Positions 1 to 10,056 of a stretch of DNA of 64,000 nt are shown here, in pieces. The translations under genes were made by a program, and so were the position numbers. Origin of the DNA: Cryptomeria japonica (lineage: Eukaryota > Streptophyta > Pinopsida > Cupressales > Cupressaceae). The first letter of the stretch is position 1; the number at the start of each line of letters is the position of its first letter. Under the pieces are notes generated by a model. The model was not told the origin of the DNA, did not search any database, and saw only the letters and a program-made list of their open reading frames with translations. The stretch covers positions 202,844,191-202,908,190 of the forward strand of contig NC_081408.1 in the NCBI RefSeq assembly GCF_030272615.1, written 5' to 3'.

Positions 1-875
1 TGTATATCAAGGCATCTCGAAGCCATATGACCAATCTTATTGCAGTTGAAACATTTAAAGGGTGCTTTACCTTCATACTTACTTCCAACTGGACCTTTTG
101 GCATTTTTTTTGCAAATAGTGCTACAAGTTCTTCAAGCTCTTCATTCTGCTTCCTAGTTTCTTCAAGTTCTTTTGCATAAAAGACTTTCCAGTCTGATTT
201 GTCAAATGATGGAGCAAATGATGTTGAGGCTTTAAAGGCCAAATCTATCTTTATAGTAGCAATAGGACCAAATTCCTCAATTTCAAAAGCTGAAAGTTTT
301 CCAATCAATGTATCCCTATTTACTGATGTATTAGGCATTGTTCTCAACTCATTTATAGTAGTAATCTTTATTTAATATTCTGGTGGCAATCCTCTTAGGA
401 TTTTTGAAATAATTTCATCCTCACTCAGGGTTCCTCCACAACATTTAATACCCAAAACAATTTTATTTACTCTTTCCATAAAAGCTGAAATTCTTTCATC
501 TTCTTCCATTTTCAGATGTTCATACCTGACTCGGAAGCTTTCAAGTTTTACAATCTTGACTGTGGAATCTCCTTCATTTAGTGTTTCCAAATGATCCCGA
601 ATAGCTTTAGTAGTAGACGTATCTGAGAATCCCATGATTTGTTGATCTGATAATGCGCTTAGAAGTGCTTCTCTTGCTTTGCAATCATTCACCTCATCTT
701 TAGCTAAGGTAGTTGGAGCAGTGTGACCAGCTACAACAGCAATATAACAATTCTTTGTAACTTCCCAAATGTCTTTACCAATGCAATTTAGATGTGTCTC
801 CATCCTGATCTTCCATATCCCATAGTTGGTTCCATCAAGTTTAGGACTATCCTGCCTAAAATAATTAGTAGACAT
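1..875 (-). pseudogene. copia Gag (UBN2-type), copy A1, one nonsense codon
   Basis: Gag polyprotein N-terminus of a Ty1/copia element, forming the RNA-packaging particle. The ATG at 875-873 is intact and the protein begins MSTNYFRQDSPKLDGTNYG, with the NYGIWKIRME stretch typical of copia Gag. The frame is open to a TAA at 374-372 that replaces the lysine codon seen in copy A2. It then continues in the same frame to the window edge. A CCHC zinc knuckle lies at 53-12 (C-FN-C-NKIG-H-MASR-C) with all four ligands, which copies A2 and A3 have lost. Of the three A copies this gag is the least damaged. The remainder, including pol, lies outside the window. Confidence 0.85.
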
Positions 876-917
876 TGGATCTCCTCAAGTTGTTAAACTT
901 CTACAAAAGAGGACTAG

Positions 918-929
918 GCTTTGATACCA
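918..929 (-). other. primer binding site (Met-tRNA), copy A1
   Basis: Read on the minus strand, TGGTATCAAAGC lies two to three bases after the LTR end. It matches the plant initiator-methionine tRNA primer site TGGTATCAGAGC with one substitution. It sets the element's direction as leftward. Confidence 0.85.
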
Positions 930-931
930 AT

Positions 932-1994
932 TGTTAGGTCCCTGAGACAACTGAGAGGGGGGGCTGAATCAGTTGTCTACTAAATTCAAACCAAAAACCA
1001 TTTAACCAACTTAATACTTAATACCAGTAAACCAATTAAGTATGCTGATAGATAGTGTTAATAAGTAAATTGCTATACCGGTAAAGATTAATGTATGAAA
1101 CATAAACATAAAGTCATCCACAATACATAACACCAATATTTGTATGTGGAAACCCTGTAAGGGAAAAAACCATGGTGGGAAACCTTACCCACAATCAAAT
1201 GATACTACTGCAGATAGTAAGTGTACATAAATGGGGTCTGCACATGCAGAAAGGCCAATATCCTAGAGCTCACTGCTCAATCACAAAATGGGAGTCACAC
1301 TGACTACAGTTGGATGGTTAAATCCAATAAGAATGTACTGTACAAAATAGTATCTTCATATGCTAGATTCGGTACCAGTGTAATTCTGATATGCTTCTAC
1401 AAAAACCTAGCTTCACCTTCAAATGATTTCTTCGTGTATACCTCTACTTATTCTGACATATACCTTCTCACAATTCTTCTTCACCTTCCACATTCGATCT
1501 TAACAAATAAGATCTTACATTTATACCATAACCTAAGACCAATTTTAGTAGGCCAGTTCTACAAGTTATTACAATAAAAACATTTTACAAAAAATATAAT
1601 ATCCGATGCAAAAATTGATTGAACATGTCGGCTTAATGCATTTACAACAATAGTAAATCATCTCAATAGCATGCCATGCTGATTTGGAAAAGATAAACCT
1701 GTCGGTGTAACCCTAGATAACCCTGGACCAATTTGCCGGTAAAAGCAAATATGCAAATATGAATATACCAATGATTAATTCTAAAAAAAAAAGTGTCCAC
1801 ATGATGTGTTCAACATTACCAAGTTTCTTCCATATCATTCCAAGTGCCGATGAACATTATATCCTATCGGTGAACCATATACCAGTAACTGTGCAATAGT
1901 TACTTGCTTGCCGATGAATGTTGTTGGGTCTCCAAACTGCTAGTGTTCCAGTAGGTGTTGACATCAATGATAAAACCATACCAAAATACCAACA
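932..1994 (-). repeat. LTR of family A, shared by copies A1 and A2
   Basis: A 1063-bp LTR with TG...CA ends. The left side has a primer site (5' LTR role for A1) and the right side has a polypurine tract (3' LTR role for A2). It contains the block GGGAAAAAACCATGGTGGG (plus strand) near 1161-1180 and a run of seven G at 957-963; both recur in the other LTR families here. Its partner LTR is 6594-7656, of identical length. Confidence 0.9.
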
Positions 1995-2382
1995 ATCTCC
2001 CCCTTTGGCATTGATGGCAACACAGGATGGAAAAACCATCAAAGTGCCAAAACAAAAATGCCAGAAACCAAAAATCAACAATCTCCCAAAGAGATCATAA
2101 CCAGAAATCAAAAATACATAATATGTCTCCCCAAGGAATAAAGTCTCTCCCCGCTAGGAATAATATGTGTTATCCATGTTTTTTTCCATATCAATCTCTC
2201 CCCCTTTGACATCAAATGCCAAAGCAATACAAAACCAAATATAATTAGTTCAAAGAACTTATCACAAAACACCAACTCATTCAATATACCAACTACTCCC
2301 CCTGAGAAGTAGCTTCCTCATGAAAGACCAAAGTAAAAGATTTGTCTTTCGATTCTGTCGGTTGATGACAATCATCAACTAT
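1995..2382 (-). promoter_or_regulatory. 3' untranslated end of A2 with repeated polypurine tracts
   Basis: On the minus strand AAAGGGGGAGAT directly precedes the LTR, forming the plus-strand primer for reverse transcription. Further purine blocks of the same type occur at 2196-2210 and 2295-2310. The sequence GTTGCCATCAATGCC sits just upstream of the terminal tract. No coding sequence is seen here. Confidence 0.75.
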
Positions 2383-2865
2383 CTAAGTCTCTATTGGTGG
2401 TGGTATGACTCGAAGCTTATCTCTGACATATTCAAAAGTCTCCTTAGGCAAAGGTTTTGTGAAAATATCTACAAGTTGTTCTTTAGTATTCATATAAACC
2501 CATTTTATCTCCTTTTCTTCAACTTTTTCCCTTAGAAAATTTAGTTTGATAGAAACATGTTTTGTTTTAGAATGTAATACCGGATTCTTAGATATATCAA
2601 TTGTTGTAGTGTTATCACAATATATAGTAATAGGTTCTTTGCATTTTACCCTTATGTGTTTCAACATTTGCTTAAGCCATAGTACCTGTGTACAGTTAGT
2701 TGCTACTACAACATATTCTGATTCTATTGTTGATAAAGATGTACAACTTTGTTTCTTACTCAACCAAGAAACTAATCTCTTTCCAAGAAAGAATGCTCCT
2801 CCAGTGGTTCTTTTTCTATCATCCACATCTCCTACCTAATTTGCATCTGTGTATGCACATAGATC
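2383..2865 (-). pseudogene. copia RNase H, copy A2
   Basis: Ribonuclease H domain at the C-terminus of the copia polyprotein, which degrades RNA in the RNA-DNA hybrid. The 147-codon open part reads DDRKRTTGGAFFLGKRLVSW, then ESEY, IYCDN and HSKTKHV, the usual copia RNase H series. Just upstream the DANW motif is DAN-stop because TGG became TAG near 2840. The catalytic Glu (ESEY) and second Asp (YCDN) are still present. It follows the RT in the same polyprotein. The ORF stops just after a KPLPKETFE tail typical of the polyprotein end. Confidence 0.85.
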
Positions 2866-2967
2866 AAAATTTTAATCTCTAGGATACCATAATCCAAGAT
2901 TTGCAGTACCTTGTATGTACCGAAAAATCCTTTTTACTGTTGATTCATGATTTTCCCTAGGATTACT

Positions 2968-4017
2968 CTAAAATCTAGAAACAATACATACTGCATTCAT
3001 AATATCAAGCCTGGTTTGTGTCAAATACAGTAAACCTCCTATCATAGATTTGTATCTAGTTGGATTAACAGGTGTAGATTCATCCCTTTGAGATAATTCA
3101 TCATTTGTAGTCATAGGTGTGCTTACCAGTTTAGAGTTCTCCATCCCAAATTTCTTTAGTAATTCTTTCAAGTACTTGGATTGACTCAAAAATATACCTT
3201 TATCAGTCTGTGAAATTTGTAATCCTAAAAAGAATTTTAGTTCTCCAATCATAGACATTTCAAATTCTTGCTGCATTTTAATAGAAAATTCCTTACATAA
3301 TCCATCTTCTCCTCCAAAGATTATATCATCAACAAATACTTCTATAATCAAGATGTCATCATTAGTTATTTTGCAATATAAATTGCTATCTGCATTTCCT
3401 TTAGTAAAACCAATCTTTAAAAGATACTAATCCAACCTTGCATACCAAGCTCTTGGGGCTTGTTTTAATCCATACAGAGCTTTCCTTAACCTACAAACCA
3501 TATCATTGTTATCTGTCAAAGAAAATCCATCAGGTTGTTCAATGTATACTTCCTCTTCAAGATCTCCATTCAAAAATGCACATTTAAAATCCATTTGATA
3601 AACTTTGTAGTCCTTGTGAGCTGTAAAAGCCAAGAATAATTTGACTGCCTCAATTCTAGCTACCGGTGCAAAGTTTTCATTGTAATCAACTCCTTCTTTC
3701 TGAGAATATCCCTTACACACTAGTCTTGCTTTATTTCTGACAACCTTACCATCTTCATTAAGTTTATTTCTAAATACCCATTTGGTTCCAATTACATTTT
3801 TATCTTTAGGCCGGGGAACTAATGGCCAAGTATTATTTTTCTCAATTTTTCCTAATTCTTCTTCCATATCTTTAATCCAAAATTTATCTTCACATGCCTC
3901 ATTGATAGATGATGGTTCAATTTGAGAAATAAGACATATCTCTTCATTTTCCAATCTTCCTCTTGTCATAACTCCTTTAAATTTGTTTCCAATTATTTGA
4001 TATTCAGAATGATTCAA
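2968..4017 (-). pseudogene. copia reverse transcriptase, copy A2
   Basis: RVT_2-type reverse transcriptase copying element RNA to DNA. The N-terminal part (4017-3427) has [20 protein letters not shown], the metal-binding Asp context [19 protein letters not shown], and [21 protein letters not shown] replaces the next lysine at 3429-3427. The second part (3351-2968) carries the catalytic FVDDIIFGG box at 3336-3325, the copia form of YVDD. The catalytic aspartates are intact. Parallel sequence in copy A3 at 52660-53515 confirms the reading. Confidence 0.9.
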
Positions 4018-4104
4018 TCTTACATATCAGGGTGTCTTAGTTTGTGGTTGTTCTTCTATTACTGTGGAATCCTCTGATGGTGTCGGGCTAACTGGATCTT
4101 CGTT

Positions 4105-5391
4105 TTATACCAGTGGATTTAGTGTAGGTTTATTTGTCACAATTTCTGCTACCAGTTCAGAGTCTATATACCTTGAAGTTCCTCTAAATTGTTCATCAAT
4201 CTTTACATTTGTACTCTCAACAATTTTTTGCAATCTCTTATTAAAACATCTATATGCCTTGCTCTTAGATGAATAACCAAGAAATATTCCTTCATCACTT
4301 CTAGGATCAAATTTGCCAATATACTCATCACTTCTAATATAAAATTTACTTCCAAAAATTCTGAAATACTTAAGAGTAGGAGTATTACCAAAGCATAGTT
4401 CATGAGGGGTCTTACCAGTTTCACCTTTGATGTGAACTTTGTTGAATGTATAGACAACAGTGCTAACTGCTTCTCTCCAATACACATGTGGTAGATTTGC
4501 TTCAGATAACATACTTCTTTCTGCATCCAAGATAGTTTTGTTTTTTGTTTCAATAACTCCATTCTGTTGTGGTGTTCGAGGTGCTGATAACTGTCTTCTA
4601 ATTTTGTTCACTTCACATAATGTATTAAAGTCCTTAGATGTGAATTCTCCTCCTTGATCTGATCTTAAACATTTTATTTTCTTATCGGTTTCATTCTCAA
4701 CAATTTCTTTGAATAGTTTGAACTTTCCAAGTGCTTCTAATTTTTCTTTGAGAAAAGTAACCCAACACATTCTAGAATAATCATGAATAATTAGCGTGAA
4801 ATATCTATCACCTTGTAAGCTTTTAGTTCTAGCGGGACCACATAAATCAGTGCGAATCAAATCAAGAGCATTATTCGATTCTTTTGGAATACTTTTGAAA
4901 CTAGCTCTAACTTGTTTTCCAAATTGACATTCCTTACAAATTATATTCTGAGGTTTCACAATTTTAGGTAGATCTCTAATTGCCTTAGAAGTATTGATTT
5001 TTACCATGCAATCAAAGTTTACATGACATAGTTTCTTATGCCATAACCAACTTTCATTTATATGTGCAATCAAGCATGTCTTTTCACTATTATTCAAATG
5101 AAAGATATTACCTCTAGTCTGATTACCGGTTGCAATTTCCAAACCAGTTTTATTCATGATTTTGCATTTTCCACTTTTAAATTGTAATTGAAATCCCTTC
5201 TCAGCTAATTGACCAACACTTAGAAGATTATGCTTTAATCCTTCAACATAGTAGACATTGTCAGTGTTATGCTTACCATCAAGAGATATTGAACCCTTAG
5301 CTTTGATTGAATAGGCTTTGTCATCTCCAAATCTTACTAAACCTCCATTGTATTCTTGAAAGTTCAAGAATTTACCTTTGTCTCCTATCAT
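4105..5391 (-). pseudogene. copia GAG-pre-integrase and integrase, copy A2 (long open frame)
   Basis: The longest pol ORF of this copy, 428 codons, which is integrase without its flanking domains. The pre-integrase HHCC zinc finger is visible as WHKKLCHV followed by CKECQFG. The catalytic triad is present: Asp in TDLCGP, Asp in RSDQGGEF and Glu in QQNGVIETKN. A GKTPHEL / FGSKFY / FLGYSSKSKAYRCFN tail follows, as in copia. The N-terminal methionine is internal to the polyprotein, since the protease lies directly upstream in the same frame. The frame could encode a folded integrase core but has no start of its own. Confidence 0.88.
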
Positions 5392-5560
5392 ATGATGTGA
5401 GTATCCTCAGTCAATGATTCATTCATCCTTTACTTCAACTTTAGCTGCTAGGGCTTGTTCTACCGATTGAGTATTAGGTGTTGGTTGATCTTCTATTATA
5501 GCAACAAAAACCCATCCATTGTCTATTGGATCCTCATCAGAATCATCAGTCACACCTTCA
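5392..5560 (-). pseudogene. copia aspartic protease, copy A2, active site destroyed
   Basis: Protease segment between Gag and integrase. The catalytic triplet Asp-Ser-Gly seen in copy A3 (IIDSGCSHHM) reads Asp-stop-Gly here at 5412-5404. A tryptophan codon six residues upstream has also become TGA. With the catalytic Ser codon replaced by a stop, no polyprotein processing is possible from this copy. Confidence 0.8.
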
Positions 5561-6537
5561 TCAGCAATGTAACAAGATTTGTCTTTGTTCTTCTTAAATC
5601 TGTATCTCTAATATTCAGGATTAGGCTTGTATGTTCTTCTAGCTTCTTCTCTTAGTCTAGCATGTCTATTAGGGCATATCGAAGCCATATGACCAATCTT
5701 ATTGTAGTTGAAACATTTAAAGGGTGCTTTACCTTCATACTTACTTCCAACTAGACCTTTTGGCATTTTCCTTGCAAATAGTGCTTCAAGTTCTTCAAGC
5801 TCTTCATTCTTCTTCCTTGTTTCTTCAAGTTCTCTTGCATAAAAGGCTTTTCAGTCTGATTTGTCAAATGATGGAGCAGATGATGTTGAGGCTTTAAAGG
5901 CCAAATCTATCTTTATAGTAGCAACAGGACCAAATTCCTCAATTTCAAAAGGTAAAAGTTTTCCAATTAATGTATTCGTAGTTACTAATGTATTAGGCAT
6001 TGTTCTCAACTCATTTATAGGAATAACCTTCATTTTATATGTTGGTGGTAATCCTCTTAGGATTTTTGAAACAATTTCATCCTCACTCAGGGTTCCTCCA
6101 CAATATTTAATACCCAAAATAATTTGATTTACTCTTTCCATAAAAGAAGAAATTCTTTCATCTTCTTCCATTTTCAGATGTTCATACCTCACTCAGAAGC
6201 TTTCAAGTTTTGCAATCTTGACTATGGAATCTCCTTCATTTAGTGTTTCCAAATGATTCCAAATAGCTTTAGCAGTAGACCTATCTGATAATCCCATAAT
6301 TTTTTGATCTGATAATGTACTTAGAAGTGCTTCTTTTGCTTTGCAATCATTCTCCTCATCTTTAGCTAAGGTAGTTAGAGTAGTCTGACTAGCTACAATA
6401 GTAGTATAACCATTCTTTGTAACTTCCCAAATGTCTTTACCAAGGCAATTTAGATGTGTCTCCATCCTAATCTTCCATATCCCATAGTTGGTTCCATCAA
6501 GTTTAGGACAGTCCTTCCTAAAATATTTAGTAGATAT
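5561..6537 (-). pseudogene. copia Gag, copy A2, start codon lost
   Basis: Gag of copy A2, parallel to that of A1. The former start at 6537-6535 is ATA instead of ATG. The first usable Met gives METHLNCLGKDIWEV. The frame is open to a TGA near 6191, where CGA became TGA (a CpG-type transition), then open again from MRYEHLKMEEDERIS to 5851. The CCHC knuckle at 5715-5674 reads C-FN-Y, so its second cysteine is gone. A lysine- and glutamate-rich linker (coiled-coil-like) precedes the knuckle. Confidence 0.82.
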
Positions 6538-6579
6538 TGGATCTCGTCAAGTTGTTAAACTTCTGCAAAAGAGGACTAG

Positions 6580-6591
6580 GCTCTGATACCA
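6580..6591 (-). other. primer binding site (Met-tRNA), copy A2
   Basis: On the minus strand TGGTATCAGAGC, an exact match to the plant Met-tRNA primer site, lies two bases inside the 5' LTR end. Confidence 0.9.
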
Positions 6592-6593
6592 AT

Positions 6594-7656
6594 TGTTATA
6601 TCCCAGAGAAAACTAAGAGGAGGGGCCTGAATCAGATGTCGAATAAATTCAAACCAAAAACCATTTAACCAACTTAATGCTTAATACCGATAAACAAGTT
6701 AAGTATTTCGGTAGACAGTGTTAATCAGTAAATTGCTATACCAGTAAAGATTAATGCATGAAACATAAACATAAAGTCATCCACAACAAATAACACCAAT
6801 ATTTGTACGTGGAAACCCTGGAAGGGAAAAAACCATAGTGGGAAACCTTACCCACAATCAGATGATACTACTATAGATAGTAAGTGTACATAAATGGGGT
6901 CTGCACATGCAGAAAGGCCAACAGCCTAGAGCTCACTACTCAATCACAAAATGGGTGTCACACTGACTATAGTTAGATTGTTAAATCCAATAAGAATGTA
7001 CTGTACAAAATAGCATCTTCATATGTTGGATTCAGTGCCGGTGTAATGCTGATATGCTTCTACAAAAACCTAGCTTCACCTTCAAATGATGTCTTCGTGT
7101 ATACCTCTGCTTAATCTCGCATATACCTTCTCATAATTCTTCTTCACCTTCCACATTTGATCTTACAAATAAGATCTTACATTTAAACCATAACCTAATA
7201 CCAATTTTAGTAGGTTGTCTCTACAAGTTATTACAATAAAAACATTTTACAAATAATATAATATTCGATGCAATAACTGATTGAACATGTCGGCTTAATG
7301 AATTTACAATAATAATAAATCATCTCCATAGTGTGCCATGCTGATCTTGAAAAGATAAACCTACCGGTGTAACCCTAGATAACCCTGGACCTATTTGCCG
7401 ATAAAAGAAAATATGCAAATATGAATATACCAATGATTAATTCTTCAAAACAAAGTGTCAACATGATGTCTTCGACATTACCAAGTGTCTTCCATATCAT
7501 TCCAAGTGTCGGTGAACATTATATCCTGTCTGTGAACCATATACCAATAACTGTGCAATAGTTACTTGCTTATCAGTGAATGTTGTTGGATCTCCAAAGT
7601 GCTAGTGTTTCAGTAGGTGTTGACATTAATGACAAAACCATACAAAAATACCAACA
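6594..7656 (-). repeat. 5' LTR of Copia-A copy 2
   Basis: 1063-bp LTR with TG...CA ends, colinear throughout with 932-1994. The element's transcription would start within it and run leftward. Its outer edge at 7656 abuts J LTR sequence beginning TGCACATCTC, whose counterpart in the other J LTR is at 22252. Confidence 0.9.
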
Positions 7657-7939
7657 TGCACATCTCAAGGCATCCAAATTTTGCGATAGGCTAGTGAGAA
7701 GAGGCTAAGGGTTGTGCAAATAAAGAAGATCCAACGGTAGATGCAAGGATTATCAATGGTGGAGTAAAATTTTAGGACTATCAACGACTATCGTTGTACC
7801 ACGATTGTGAAGTGCCCGAAATGAATACCCTCGCGACATTGCGACCAAGTGCTATGACCTAGCAAGAGAAAGACTAAGGCGAGTTAAAGGCCGAGCATAT
7901 CATAGATGATCAAATGGAGTTAGCGATGATCCATCGGTA

Positions 7940-8460
7940 GTCACTGATCCGCAATTGGAAGATGCATGACCTAAACTCATCATGGATCAGTGACAAAGAA
8001 CATGCAGAAAAGGGGTGAGTTAACAAGCGAGTAGGTATGAGGTAAATTAATGGTGTTCACTAATCCACTATGCAAAGATGCATGCCAGTTAGCTATCACA
8101 GATCAGAAACAAGGATGTGGTGGGTCCAACGAAGGTGAGGCAGCGATTCGGTGGTGGATGAAGTGGCAAGCTGGTTGGATGCATAGACAAACCAAAGAGT
8201 GACACATGATAGAAGGGAGCTGCTCAGAAAAGGTGAATGGCTAAGTAGGATAGAGGAGATCAGATGATGATTGTAGATGGTCCAACGGTGGTCATTGATC
8301 CACAATTCAAAAATGCATGACCTAAAGTCATCGTGGATCAGCGACAAAGCACGTGCAGAAAAAGGATGATTAATGAGCATGCAAGTTCAAGATGCATCAA
8401 TGGCCATCACTGATCCACTATGTGAAGATGCATGGTAGTTATCCAATGTGGATCAGCGAC
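7940..8460. repeat. Array of short hairpins in J 5' LTR
   Basis: Repeated units each start with GTCACTGATCC-like and end with GGATCAGTGAC-like sequence, arms that are reverse complements 33-34 nt apart. Examples are 7940-7950 with 7984-7994 (11/11), 8291-8301 with 8335-8345, and 8407-8416 with 8450-8459. One more unit lies at 18167-18219, on the other side of the B insertion. Confidence 0.8.
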
Positions 8461-8465
8461 AAGGT
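8461..8465. repeat. Target site duplication AAGGT of element B1
   Basis: AAGGT immediately before the B1 LTR matches AAGGT at 18002-18006 immediately after the other LTR. The uninterrupted site in the second J LTR (23079-23083) carries a single AAGGT, which proves insertion here. Confidence 0.93.
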
Positions 8466-9647
8466 TGATGAATACTAAGAGGGGGGTGAATTAGTATACA
8501 AGAAAATACTGAACTCAAACACTTTAACAGAGTAAATCGGTATAATAGTTTAACTAACAAACTGATTAACACAAATACAAACCAAACAACAAGTAAGCCA
8601 TTCACCCATAGAAGCACAATCACCATAACACAAGAGATTTTGACATGGAAACCCAAATGGGAAAAACCATGGTGAGATGAAACTCACAAGTAACTATCTG
8701 CAAAATAGTAACCAGACTAGTTAAGGTCATACAATGTTCTTTACCAGAATAGATCCTGTTAGGAATCTCAATCTTTGTTAGGAGATAAATCCAATTAAAG
8801 ACTACCTTGTGAGAGGATTTTAGATCCACAGATGTGAACCACCTTATTAGAGGATTTACAAAGGCTTTTCTAGGCCTACCCGGTTAAAGGTTTCCATCTT
8901 GTCAAAGATGTGAGTAATCAACAAGTGAATGATCTAGCAAGTAGCATAGTCTGCTTGGTTAGATCCATGATAGCTCATTGCTGATGTGTTTCAGCATTAC
9001 TTCAATCTTTAGTAAATCCACACTCTGTTACAGCACATAGACTTGATCTTCTCTATTAAGATCGCACATACAAAAACTCATCAACCACCAAAAACCCTAA
9101 TAGCTACCCCTCTAAAACCCTAGACATGATGTCCTTAAAAAGGAATATGATTTCATGTCAGTCCAATAAGATTACATTGCAAGTTCCTAGGTTCATTGCA
9201 TCTAGACACATTTGATAAGATGACACAAATCACCATCAAAGTGTAGGTGGATGGTAATTCATCACAAAAATACCAGTTGGTAACTCTCACAGAGTATTAC
9301 CGGTTCATACAACTTTACCGATTACCGGTTGGTAACTTATCACAGAGTAATACCGGTTTAAATTTTAAACCAATTACCGGTTGTCCAAAAATGAAGACTG
9401 GGAAAATGATGATAACTATCGCTTCATTTTCTTCGCTCCGCTTGATATCCTCGAACCACTTGAGATCTCCATACCACTTGAGATCGGTAAACACTTTCTG
9501 CAAAACAGTGATAGCCTATAGACTATAATGCAATACCAGTTTGGAACAAATACTAGTTGAGCATAACTCATACATATAGAAAGTGATCTCAAAGCAAGTG
9601 TGTGTCCATCAATGACAATCACAACATAAACATCAAAAATGCCAACA
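8466..9647 (-). repeat. 3' LTR of B1
   Basis: 1182-bp LTR, plus-strand TGATGAATAC...GCCAACA. It shares overall sequence with 16803-18001, 35319-36499 and 60623-61770. It contains the GGGAAAAACCATGGTGAGAT block at 8660-8679 (plus strand) seen in modified form in the other families. Confidence 0.92.
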
Positions 9648-10056
9648 ATCTCCCCCTTTGGCATTGATGGTAACACTTAGGAAAATTTTGACACTAAGTG
9701 TTTTACAACAAAAATAAGCCATAATCAAAACTACTCCCCCTAAGTATATACACTATCCCTTTTGTAGAAAATACAATGTATACTACTCTCTTACAGAGAT
9801 AAACATGAAAGTATACATAGCATGCATCAAAATTTTGAATACAAAATCAAAATACTACTCCCCCTTTGCTAATAATGACAAAGTGCAACCAAATAACCCG
9901 TGTGTCCATTAGCATTAAAATAATAAGAGTTTATGAGAATAAAGAGTGAAACCTGTCAAAAACTGATTTAAAGTCTTGCATAAATGTCTTCATGGATATA
10001 GACCATGACTCAAGCAATGAGGTAGCAACCTCACTCTCCGTTTGTATCTGGGATAC
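9648..10056 (-). promoter_or_regulatory. 3' untranslated end of B1 with polypurine tracts
   Basis: On the minus strand AAAGGGGGAGAT abuts the LTR, preceded by CCATCAATGCC. Further AGGGGGAG-type blocks are at 9733-9742 and 9856-9866. The layout is the same as in copia A and C. No coding frame is apparent. Confidence 0.75.

Larger units (their letters stand above)
1..1994 (-). mobile_element. Copia-A copy 1, 5' part (runs off left edge)
   Basis: Minus-strand Ty1/copia element cut by the window edge. From right to left it has an LTR (932-1994), a Met-tRNA primer site and a gag frame reaching position 1. Its LTR is also the 3' LTR of copy 2 to the right, so the two copies are arranged in tandem and share an LTR rather than being independent insertions. 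Confidence 0.85.
932..7656 (-). mobile_element. Copia-A copy 2, full length, defective
   Basis: Ty1/copia element on the minus strand: 5' LTR 6594-7656, primer site 6580-6591, one gag-PR-INT-RT-RNaseH frame, polypurine tract beside 1995, 3' LTR 932-1994. The domain order with integrase before reverse transcriptase is diagnostic of Ty1/copia. Its left neighbour is copy A1, so no target duplication can be seen there. The right edge abuts J-element LTR sequence at 7657. Stops in gag, protease, RT and RNase H and loss of the gag ATG make it non-functional. Confidence 0.9.
7657..8465 (+). repeat. J 5' LTR, part 1 (between two insertions)
   Basis: Matches 22252-23083 base for base over long stretches, for example AGAAGAGGCTAAGGGTTGTG in both. 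It is bounded on the left by the copia-A 5' LTR and on the right by the B element. It holds most of a hairpin array (see 7940-8460). No gene; the minus-strand 94-codon frame here is incidental. Confidence 0.85.

Noticed and set aside
918-929. TGGTATCAGAGC-type sites considered as tRNA gene ends
   Set aside because: No cloverleaf surrounds any of them. Position next to LTR ends shows they are primer binding sites.
7940-8460. Repeat array considered as CRISPR-like
   Set aside because: Units are degenerate hairpins within an LTR of a plant element, with no constant repeat/unique spacer pattern and no cas genes.
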